Assembly (NCBI GenBank): GCA_022599995.1 | Contig: JAHZLG010000111.1 | Span: forward strand, 1 to 7,399 | From: Alphaproteobacteria bacterium | Lineage (GTDB): Bacteria > Pseudomonadota > Alphaproteobacteria > CBDBCS01 > JAHZLG01 | Length of the DNA: 7,399 nt | Reading direction: 5' to 3' | In this document: positions 1 through 5,695 of the stretch, in pieces | Position numbering within the stretch: position 1 is the first letter of the stretch | How the letters are laid out: each line of letters starts with the position of its first letter | Program-made: the position numbers and the translations under genes | Notes under the pieces: model-generated | What the model saw: the letters and a program-made list of their open reading frames with translations, nothing else | The model's database searches: none | Told to the model about the DNA's origin: nothing

Positions 1-1096
1 CATCGTCGGGCAGCTCGAACACCTGATTGGGATAGATCAGGTCGGGATTGGAGATTTGCCCGGGGTTGGCGCGCATGATGGCAAGGAAGCGGTGCCCTTT
101 GCCCAATTCGTTCACCGCAATGCGCCAAAGCGTATCGCCCTTTTGCACACGGATGATGCGCTTGCCGTTTTTGTCGATTTCGATACGACTCAGCGATGAC
201 CCGGCGGGATCGAATTGCAGCAACCGCCGCAGGACAACCGCGCCATTCACCTGCATGTCGACGCGCACGGTGTACGTATCGGTGGGCGATAGGGCTAGTT
301 GCGAGCCGAATTCCCATGCGACGGGTGATGCGCCTTGTCCTTGAATGGTCGTGCCGCCGACGATGCTGTTATCGATATAGACCAGCAGGGTCGCTTCTTC
401 GGCTTGCACGGTGCCCGATGCTTTGAACCCGCTGACGGCATGCAGCTCGAGGGTGTCGACCGTGAAGTGTGGGCCGACGGGGGCACGGCTATCAGGAGGC
501 AATGCGCGTTGCAACAGCCGCGCCGCGCGATCGGGGTCGCTGGGCAGGAGGGCAATGTAGGGCTTGGGCGGGCTATCACCATCGCTCAGGGTCACGGGCT
601 CGGCAGGGATGAGGATCAGAATGTCGTCCGCCGAGACGTACCTTTTGTCATCGATCTCGGTGATGAAGTCTAAATAGTGCTCTCCGGGGGACAAGGAGGT
701 TTTGCCGATAAACACCCACTCACCATTGTCATCAGCGGTGGTTTTGCCGATTTCCTTCTCGTCCAAGAGCATCGCGATGCTGGCCCCAGCGGTGCTCTTT
801 CCGGCCACCAGCATATCGCCGCTCACCGAGATGCGGACAATATCCGCCTGAGTCGGCGAATCAACTGCAGTCGCAGGCACACTGCTTTGGGCACTGTCAT
901 CGACGGTGCTGGGGGGTGTTTGCGTCGGCGCAGGCAATGAAGTTGTCTCATTGATCACCACCGGCCCATCGTTTTGGTTCAGGGCATAACTCAGTGCCAA
1001 ACCAGCGATAATAAGCACCAAGGCAACAACCACGAGGGCAATCAGCGGGCGATTGGCGCGGTTGTTTCTGTCGGAGATAAAAAGTTTTCTTAGCAT
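1..1096 (-). CDS. Membrane-anchored LysM protein with two Ig-like units (3' end outside window)
   Basis: The visible part is 365 codons; the frame is open at the left edge. Residues 1-16 are basic, and 17-39 form one strong hydrophobic helix (ALVVVALVLIIAGLAL), so this is an inner-membrane anchor or uncleaved signal with the rest in the periplasm. A Pro/Thr/Ser-rich spacer (about 50-84) follows. Next come two bacterial Ig-like units, about 85-145 (SGDMLVAGKSTAGASI, then DDNGEWVFIG) and about 213-283 (SGFKASGTV, YIDNSIVGGTT). A LysM domain lies at about 314-363, with RVQKGDTLWRIA at its start and NPDLIYPNQVFELP at its end; LysM binds GlcNAc-containing glycan such as peptidoglycan. In relatives the protein ends soon after LysM, so few residues are probably missing. 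ATG at 1096 is the only possible start: an in-frame TAA lies 12 bases upstream, and AGG precedes the ATG as a weak ribosome site. The gene is divergent from the ABC operon. The exact role is unknown; a cell-envelope function is inferred. Confidence 0.9.
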   Translation of the reverse strand, partial: MLRKLFISDRNNRANRPLIALVVVALVLIIAGLALSYALNQNDGPVVINETTSLPAPTQTPPSTVDDSAQSSVPATAVDSPTQADIVRISVSGDMLVAGKSTAGASIAMLLDEKEIGKTTADDNGEWVFIGKTSLSPGEHYLDFITEIDDKRYVSADDILILIPAEPVTLSDGDSPPKPYIALLPSDPDRAARLLQRALPPDSRAPVGPHFTVDTLELHAVSGFKASGTVQAEEATLLVYIDNSIVGGTTIQGQGASPVAWEFGSQLALSPTDTYTVRVDMQVNGAVVLRRLLQFDPAGSSLSRIEIDKNGKRIIRVQKGDTLWRIAVNELGKGHRFLAIMRANPGQISNPDLIYPNQVFELPDD

Positions 1097-1187
1097 TGCC
1101 TGGGGCGCTTACACGAAGAGAGTCGGAAAGGAGGGGAAGGAGAGAAAGGATGGTACGTCAATTTAGTCCATTGTTGTACTGCTCCGA

Positions 1188-1216
1188 ATTTTACAAACAA
1201 CATCGAATCGTGTCAA
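1188..1216 (-). promoter_or_regulatory. Sigma-70 promoter for the LysM gene
   Basis: On the minus strand a perfect -35 box TTGACA (1216-1211) is followed by a 17-bp spacer and a near-perfect -10 box TAAAAT (1193-1188). Transcription would start near 1181, giving a leader of about 85 nt before the ATG at 1096. This is the best promoter match in the window, and its position and direction fit the LysM gene. Confidence 0.75.
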
Positions 1217-1360
1217 CGAACAGGAAGGCAAGGAGGATAGTGCCCCGCAACCGTTTTCGAGTTGCGGCTTCTCTTTTGAAAGGCCCCTCGATATGTGCCC
1301 GTGCCGTCATTTTTCTTTGCTTGGGGTTTCATCAGGATTTCATCGCCTCACCCTACCGTG

Positions 1361-1445
1361 CCCAACCCCGCCAAGTGCCCAGCCCCGCCAAGTGCCCAGC
1401 CCCGCATCGAGTCCAACCTCGCCTTGTGTCCAACCCCGCCAAGTG
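1361..1445. repeat. Imperfect 17-bp tandem repeat, five units
   Basis: Five head-to-tail units of 16-18 bp lie at 1361-1377, 1378-1394, 1395-1412, 1413-1429 and 1430-1445. The consensus is CCCARCCCCGCCAAGTG. Units 1, 2 and 5 are almost identical; units 3 and 4 have diverged. There are no spacers, so this is a minisatellite and not a CRISPR array. The unit length is not a multiple of three, which fits a non-coding location. Confidence 0.85.
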
Positions 1446-1584
1446 CCCACGACCAAACACGCACGGTTAGCCGTCAATATGGGTCAATACAGGCAGCGAC
1501 GTGTCCTGACTCAGCCGTTACTTTTGTGATATTTTTTTCATCATGAGGTTTTCGCGATCTTGCAGGTGGTATTTTCGCTTGGAC

Positions 1585-1621
1585 TACATAGATAGCACTA
1601 TGTAACCGGGGTATTTCCCGG
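1585..1621. promoter_or_regulatory. Two adjacent inverted repeats upstream of the ABC operon
   Basis: The first is a perfect palindrome with 7-bp arms TACATAG (1585-1591) and CTATGTA (1598-1604) around the 6-bp spacer ATAGCA. The second, starting two bases later, has arms CCGGG (1606-1610) and CCCGG (1617-1621) around GTATTT. The first is AT-rich like an operator for a dimeric repressor; the second could be a small RNA hairpin. No T-run follows, so neither is a typical terminator. They lie 150-190 bases before the ABC start codon. Function is inferred only from position and symmetry. Confidence 0.4.
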
Positions 1622-1684
1622 CAGTGTGTGTGTCTTGCTTGGCCTTGCTGTGGTTTTCTTCTCGAGGGTTGTCCTGCGCTTCCC

Positions 1685-1703
1685 CGACGAAGAGGCTTCG
1701 TCG
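1685..1703 (+). other. Strong hairpin in the putative ABC operon leader
   Basis: Arms CGACGAAG (1685-1692) and CTTCGTCG (1696-1703) are perfect 8-bp complements around the 3-nt loop AGG. It lies 70 bases before the ATG at 1774. It is not followed by a T-run, so it is not an obvious intrinsic terminator. It could stabilise or control a leader RNA, if transcription starts upstream of it. Confidence 0.4.
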
Positions 1704-1773
1704 TTGCCACGTTACCACGCCCGCCGCGCCCGTCCCGCCTTTTTCCCCCTGCATCTATTTTCAGGAAAAGCCC

Positions 1774-2580
1774 ATGATTGAACTTCAAGATATTACCTGG
1801 CGGGTGGATGCTCCCCACGCCAGTGCCGAGAGCCGGGGGCTGACAATCCTGGACAATGTCTCCATGACTCTGCCCGAGGCATCGACCATGGCAGTGGTCG
1901 GGCCATCGGGATCAGGGAAGACGTCGCTGATGATGATGATTGGCGGACTCGAGCAACCCAGTGCCGGCAGCATCGTGATTAACGGACAGACCATTACGGC
2001 CCTGTCAGAGGACGCCCGGGCGGACTTCCGCCGGCACCATATCGGCATCGTGTTCCAGGCCTTTCACCTTGCCCCGGCGATGAGTGCCCTCGAGAATGTG
2101 ATGCTTCCCTTGCTGCTTTCCCACGCCCCCAATGCCGAGAAGGTCGCCACCCAGCGGCTTGAGCAGGTGGGGTTGGGGCATCGCCTCCGTCATTTTCCCT
2201 CGCAGCTGTCGGGGGGCGAAAAGCAGCGCTGTGCCCTCGCAAGGGCAACGGTCATGTCCCCTGCAGTGGTGCTTGCCGATGAGCCGACGGGCAACCTCGA
2301 TGACGAAAATTCAACCTTGATTACCGATCTGCTGTTTTCGCTCGCCCGCGAGGAGGGGTCATCGGTGCTGCTGGTCACCCACGATGCCAGCCTTGCCGCC
2401 AATTGCGATGCCATCGTGACCATGCGCGACGGACGACTAACCCAGCACGCAGAAGCGGCATCAGCCGGCCCATCAGCCCCGACAGCCTCTATGCCAACCT
2501 CTATGTCAACCTCTATGTCAGCCCCGATGCCTGTGCCCAGCGACGGTGCCGCGTCCCACCTTGAGGGACGCATCCAATGA
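1774..2580 (+). CDS. ybbA: ABC transporter ATP-binding protein, LolD/YbbA family
   Basis: A 268-residue cytoplasmic ATPase that would power the permease encoded next. Motifs in order: Walker A GPSGSGKT (43-50), Q-loop Gln95 in VFQAFHL, signature LSGGEKQR (145-152; Glu in place of the usual Gln, common in this family), Walker B VVLADE (165-170) with DEPTGNLDD, and H-loop His203 in LLVTHD. All residues needed for ATP hydrolysis are present. The ATG at 1774 is chosen because AGGA lies 7 bases upstream and the fold begins at MIELQDITW; the frame is open back to 1624, but that part is low-complexity. The last ~45 residues are an unusual Ser/Pro/Met/Ala tail with short repeats, not expected in the family. 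The stop overlaps the permease ATG (ATGA), and GAGGGA at 2563-2568 would be the permease ribosome site, so translation is probably coupled. LolD is the close alternative, but the large single permease partner favours YbbA. Confidence 0.92.
   Translation: MIELQDITWRVDAPHASAESRGLTILDNVSMTLPEASTMAVVGPSGSGKTSLMMMIGGLEQPSAGSIVINGQTITALSEDARADFRRHHIGIVFQAFHLAPAMSALENVMLPLLLSHAPNAEKVATQRLEQVGLGHRLRHFPSQLSGGEKQRCALARATVMSPAVVLADEPTGNLDDENSTLITDLLFSLAREEGSSVLLVTHDASLAANCDAIVTMRDGRLTQHAEAASAGPSAPTASMPTSMSTSMSAPMPVPSDGAASHLEGRIQ
2485..2520 (+). repeat. 12-bp in-frame tandem repeat in the ABC ATPase tail
   Basis: Three copies of a 12-bp unit (2485-2496, 2497-2508, 2509-2520; consensus ACCTCTATGTCA) encode the tail residues ASMPTSMSTSMS. 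Copies 2 and 3 are identical, and a degenerate fourth copy follows. The period keeps the reading frame. Confidence 0.85.
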
Positions 2581-5177
2581 AGCCAAATTTGCGTCAGAAT
2601 TTCTCGGTGGCGTGGTTACTCGCCAAACGAGAGGTGCAGCAAGGATTGCGCGGGTTTCGCGTCTTTTTGCTCTGCATTGCCATCGGAACGGGGGCGATTG
2701 CCACAATCTACAGTGCGATCGAAGGATTGACGACGACCCTGCGCGACAGTGCCCAACCCATCCTCGGCGGCGACATCGAGGTGGAATTTACCCATGTGCC
2801 CGCCCCGGATGCGATGCTATCCTTTTTTGCCCGCCAAGCCGACCAGCAAAGCACCATCGTCACCGCAAGAAGCATTGTGCGAACCGGACGCCCAGAGGCA
2901 ACGCCCCTGCCCGCGGGGGTGACAAACCAGCTCTTGGTCGAACTGAAGGTGGTGGATTCGCTCTACCCGCTTTATGGCACGCTGAAAACCAAAGCCGCCC
3001 CTGCGGCGCGGGCCACGGTTGCCCCGCCCCCGTCGGGCAATCAGGCTTATGTGCACCCCTCCCTTCTGCGCCGACTTGGCGTGCAGGTGGGCGATTCGCT
3101 CGATCTTGGCGCGACCACGGTGACGATTGCCGGCCTGATCGATCAAGAGCCCGACCTGCTGTCTGCCGGTGGGGTGCTCATAGGGCCGCGGGTGATGGTG
3201 TCCTTTGATGCCTTGGCGGAATCCCAACTGCTCCAACCCGGCAGTCTTTTGTACTATGCCTATCGGTTGAAAATCGCTGATAACGACAAGCTGGGCGAGA
3301 CACTGGGGGCACTCAACACAGAATTTGGCGATCCCTATTGGCAAACCCGCGATGTGTCCGACGCCGCCCCGTCGACGCGCAGCGTGCTCGAGCAATTGCG
3401 CGTGTTCATGACGACGACCGCGATCGTCGCCCTCTTTATCGGGGGCATCGGCGCAGGGAATGCCATCCGGGCGTGGGTGGAGCAGAAGACGCCTGTCATC
3501 GCCCTGTGGCGCAGCTTGGGCGCATCCGGCCGCATCATCGGCATGGCGATGTTCCTGCTCATTGCGTTGATGGCAGTGATCGGCATTGCTCTCGGGATCG
3601 GGGTCAGTATTTTGGCGTCACTGTTCGTCTTGCCCTCGATTTCGGTGTTTATCCCTCTTGCCCCCCAAGCCGGCATTTATAGCCAATCCTTGCTGGTCGC
3701 CGCGATGGCCGGAGCGTTGATCGCCCTGATTTTCTCCCTTCCCCCGGTGTTCCGGGCGCGACGGATTTCCCCTGCGGTTCTCCTGCAGGGAGGGCGCGCA
3801 GTGGCCGGGGCATTGTCCGTGCGTGAGATGCTGGTGATGCTCGTCCCCATCGTGGCGTTGATTGGCTTGGCGATTTTCTCGGTCGAGTCGCGCGTCCTCG
3901 CGGGGTACATCATGACCGGCATTATCAGCAGTGTGCTGGTGCTGTGGGTCTTCGTGCGGCTGATGATGGCCGCCTATCGGCGCATGCCAATCCCCAGCAC
4001 AGCCGGCTGGCGAATCAGTCGAGCATGGCTGACGCACCCCGGCAACCGAAGCACCGAGGTCTTTATCTCGTTAGGGCTGGGACTCACCATCATTGCCTTT
4101 ATCGGGCTTCTTGAGAGCAACCTGCGGCAGTCGATCACGCAAGATCAAGACCAAGCCGTGCCCACGCTGTTTTTCACCGATATTCAACCGCAGCAATTTG
4201 AATCATTCGCCACCCTGATCGAGCGCAATGACGGCTTCGAAAGGATGGATTCCGCGCCAATGTTGCGCGGGCGCATCACCCACTTGAACGGAGTACCCGC
4301 ATCCACCTTGCGCGCCGCGCGCGAGGAGGAAGGCGATGACAACGGCGATGGGGGCTGGGTGCTCGAAGGCGACCGAGGCATCACGTGGTCGCGCACCGCC
4401 CCAAACGATGGCGTTAACATCGTGGCAGGTGAGTGGTGGAGCGAAACCTATCAAGACGACCAGCTTTTGGTGTCTTTCGATGCCGATGCGGCCGCGGCTT
4501 TTGGCATCGGACTCGGCGACACGCTGACCTTCAACCTGCTCGGCCGATCGCTCACCGCGACAATCGCGAACCTGCGCGAGATCAACTGGCGCACCTTTGC
4601 CATGAATTTTGTGATGGTGTTCTCGCCCGGTATTTTGGAACGTGCCCCACAGACTCGCTTGGCAACGGTGTACTTGGATGATGATGCCGACTTGGTTGTG
4701 CTCGAAGCCGCGGTGATTAATCAATTTCCTAATATTACGCCGATCCGCGTGCGCGACGTGCTAGAGCGCATCCGTGCCCTGATCGGGGGGTTCGCGGTCG
4801 CTATCCGCGTCATTGGCTTGATCGCCATCTTTGCCGGGATGGTGGTGCTGTCGAGCGTCATTGCCAGCGAGAATCGCCAACGCAGCCTGGATGCGACCAT
4901 TCTGAAGGTGCTCGGCGCCCGCCGCACCATGCTGATTCGCGTGTTCATGGCTGAATTCTTCGTGCTGGGGACGGTCTCGGCGGTTTTGGCGAGTGCCATT
5001 GCCATCGTGGGATCGTACTTCCTGATCACCCGCGTTTTTGAAGCCGAATGGGCGATGTCGTGGAGCACCCTCGCCATCACGATCGGGTTGGGGTTGCTGG
5101 TGTCGAGCCTGCTTGGGTTTGTCGGGGCGTGGCAACGGTTGGGTGCCAGCTCGATGACGTGGCTGCGCAACGAGTAA
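2577..5177 (+). CDS. ybbP: FtsX-like ABC transporter permease, YbbP family
   Basis: An 866-residue inner-membrane protein, the expected size for YbbP-type permeases. About ten membrane helices are visible: 28-48, 276-297, 323-345, 369-391, 417-435, 441-463, 493-512, 736-760, 788-815 and 830-850. Large periplasmic domains lie at about 50-270 and 515-735, the MacB/FtsX-like layout duplicated in one chain. The segment EINWRTFAMNFVMVFSPGIL (about 668-687) is a family hallmark. After helices 2 and 8, EQKTPVIALWRSLGAS and ENRQRSLDATILKVLGA are the cytoplasmic stretches of FtsX permeases expected to contact the ATPase. An acidic patch EEEGDDNGDGG (583-593) sits in the second periplasmic domain. The start overlaps the ATPase stop by 4 bases and has GAGGGA 8 bases upstream. 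Together the pair likely forms a mechanotransmission or lipid/lipoprotein-handling transporter; the substrate of YbbAP systems is not settled. The gene ends TAA followed at once by TGATGA. Confidence 0.93.
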   Translation: MKPNLRQNFSVAWLLAKREVQQGLRGFRVFLLCIAIGTGAIATIYSAIEGLTTTLRDSAQPILGGDIEVEFTHVPAPDAMLSFFARQADQQSTIVTARSIVRTGRPEATPLPAGVTNQLLVELKVVDSLYPLYGTLKTKAAPAARATVAPPPSGNQAYVHPSLLRRLGVQVGDSLDLGATTVTIAGLIDQEPDLLSAGGVLIGPRVMVSFDALAESQLLQPGSLLYYAYRLKIADNDKLGETLGALNTEFGDPYWQTRDVSDAAPSTRSVLEQLRVFMTTTAIVALFIGGIGAGNAIRAWVEQKTPVIALWRSLGASGRIIGMAMFLLIALMAVIGIALGIGVSILASLFVLPSISVFIPLAPQAGIYSQSLLVAAMAGALIALIFSLPPVFRARRISPAVLLQGGRAVAGALSVREMLVMLVPIVALIGLAIFSVESRVLAGYIMTGIISSVLVLWVFVRLMMAAYRRMPIPSTAGWRISRAWLTHPGNRSTEVFISLGLGLTIIAFIGLLESNLRQSITQDQDQAVPTLFFTDIQPQQFESFATLIERNDGFERMDSAPMLRGRITHLNGVPASTLRAAREEEGDDNGDGGWVLEGDRGITWSRTAPNDGVNIVAGEWWSETYQDDQLLVSFDADAAAAFGIGLGDTLTFNLLGRSLTATIANLREINWRTFAMNFVMVFSPGILERAPQTRLATVYLDDDADLVVLEAAVINQFPNITPIRVRDVLERIRALIGGFAVAIRVIGLIAIFAGMVVLSSVIASENRQRSLDATILKVLGARRTMLIRVFMAEFFVLGTVSAVLASAIAIVGSYFLITRVFEAEWAMSWSTLAITIGLGLLVSSLLGFVGAWQRLGASSMTWLRNE

Positions 5178-5195
5178 TGATGAATCCGCGCCCCC

Positions 5196-5213
5196 CAGCC
5201 CAGCCCAGCCCAG
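5196..5213. repeat. 5-bp CAGCC tandem repeat
   Basis: Three copies of CAGCC followed by a partial CAG, starting 19 bases after the ybbP stop codon. It leads directly into the G-rich repeat that follows. Confidence 0.75.
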
Positions 5214-5285
5214 GCAGGGGGCAGTGAGGTGAGGCGTGAGGAGGCCGTGCGGGCAGGGGGCAGTGAGCAGAAGTGAGGCGTGAGG
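5213..5285. repeat. G-rich direct repeat, two long units
   Basis: GGCAGGGGGCAGTGAG occurs at 5213-5228 and 5252-5267. In both copies it is followed by GTGAGGCGTGAGG (5229-5241 and 5273-5285), with a 5-bp insertion CAGAA in the second copy. The offset is 39 bp in the first half and 44 bp in the second. A further purine-rich stretch to about 5340 has CTGTGT three times (5289, 5306, 5327) at 17- and 21-bp spacing. The plus strand is strongly purine-biased with several runs of three to five G. Confidence 0.8.
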
Positions 5286-5570
5286 GGGCTGTGTAGAGAA
5301 GGGAGCTGTGTGAAGAGGAGAGAGGCCTGTGTAAGGGTGGGAGGGTGGCCGAGACGAGAGATGCAAGCATGGTTTCGTCCGCGCCGATTCGGAGAAATGA
5401 CTCGCCAACCTGCCTTGCGATTCCCCTCTCGTGCGACAATGACGCGGAGGACGAGCAGCCGAAAATAGGCCAAAATCATTGACTACCATATCATTGCGAT
5501 GGGTGTGTCACAGACTCGGCATCGATTCGACTGTCAAGAGGAGAGAGCGCAACAAAGCACAATTCGCGTG

Positions 5571-5599
5571 TTGTTTTGTCGGAGGGATTGCTCGATACT
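5571..5599 (+). promoter_or_regulatory. Weak promoter candidate for the dnaA-like gene
   Basis: TTGTTT (5571-5576) and GATACT (5594-5599) are separated by 17 bp. Matches to the sigma-70 consensus are 3 of 6 and 4 of 6. Transcription would start near 5606, compatible with starts at 5648 or 5696 but not with the TTG at 5576. This is only the best candidate seen. Confidence 0.25.
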
Positions 5600-5679
5600 C
5601 GGCGCATTCCATTGCGCCCTTTCGCAGACCCGCCACTACGTGTTGCTATGCCCCATCGACAGAAACCTTGCCTCTCCTC

Positions 5680-5689
5680 GAGGCGAGGG
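5680..5689 (+). promoter_or_regulatory. Ribosome binding site supporting the GTG start at 5696
   Basis: GAGGCGAGGG contains two purine-rich Shine-Dalgarno-like cores (GAGG and GAGGG). The second ends 6 nt before GTG at 5696, the expected spacing. The earlier in-frame ATG at 5648 has no such site, and GGAGGG at 5581-5586 is only one base from the TTG at 5588, too close to use. Confidence 0.55.
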
Positions 5690-5695
5690 AAAACT

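Larger units (their letters stand above)
1097..1773. other. Divergent intergenic region
   Basis: This 677-bp gap separates the leftward LysM gene from the rightward ABC operon. It holds the LysM promoter (1188-1216), a C-rich imperfect 17-bp tandem repeat (1361-1445), two adjacent inverted repeats (1585-1621) and a strong hairpin (1685-1703). The open frames across it read through low-complexity repeats and resemble no protein I know, so I call no gene here. No convincing promoter for the ABC operon was found. The best partial match is TATGTA at 1599-1604, inside the first inverted repeat, with TTGGAC at 1579-1584 only 14 bp away. Confidence 0.7.
5178..5695. other. Repeat-rich spacer between ybbP and the dnaA-like gene
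   Basis: The left part (about 5190-5340) is low-complexity: a 5-bp repeat, then G-rich and purine-rich repeats. The right part (about 5340-5695) is ordinary sequence holding a weak promoter candidate (5571-5599) and the ribosome site of the dnaA-like gene. Arms GCCCCC (5190-5195) and GGGGGC (5217-5222) could pair across a 21-nt loop, but no T-run follows, so I do not call a terminator. I found no match to the DnaA box TTATNCACA on either strand and no AT-rich unwinding element, so there is no sign of an origin here. Minus-strand frames crossing it are Pro-rich shadows. Confidence 0.7.

Noticed and set aside
1361..1445. Possible CRISPR array
   Set aside because: Units of 16-18 bp are directly adjacent with no spacers and have diverged from each other. 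There are no cas genes.
1096..1546. Plus-strand open frames over the intergenic 17-bp repeat
   Set aside because: The products are Pro-rich readings of the C-rich repeat in several frames at once, with no recognisable domain. They overlap the LysM promoter region.
1624..1773. Upstream extension of the ABC ATPase by 50 residues
   Set aside because: The extension is Ser/Pro/Arg-rich and unlike the family. The ATG at 1774 has AGGA at good spacing and starts exactly at the conserved fold.
2546..3208. 220-residue open frame overlapping the start of ybbP
   Set aside because: It is an out-of-frame shadow of ybbP with Arg/Pro/Ala-rich composition and no domain.
5190..5222. Rho-independent terminator after ybbP
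   Set aside because: The six-base arms enclose a long 21-nt loop and no T-run follows.
4721..5489. Long minus-strand open frames covering the ybbP 3' end and the spacer
   Set aside because: They run antisense to a clear YbbP coding region, and their spacer part is Pro/Leu/Ser low-complexity sequence from the repeats. No known domain or good ribosome site was seen.
5182..5528. GANTC methylation sites upstream of dnaA (5182, 5386, 5419, 5524) as CcrM control
   Set aside because: Four sites in about 520 bp is only about twice the random expectation, and no conserved position relative to a promoter can be shown.
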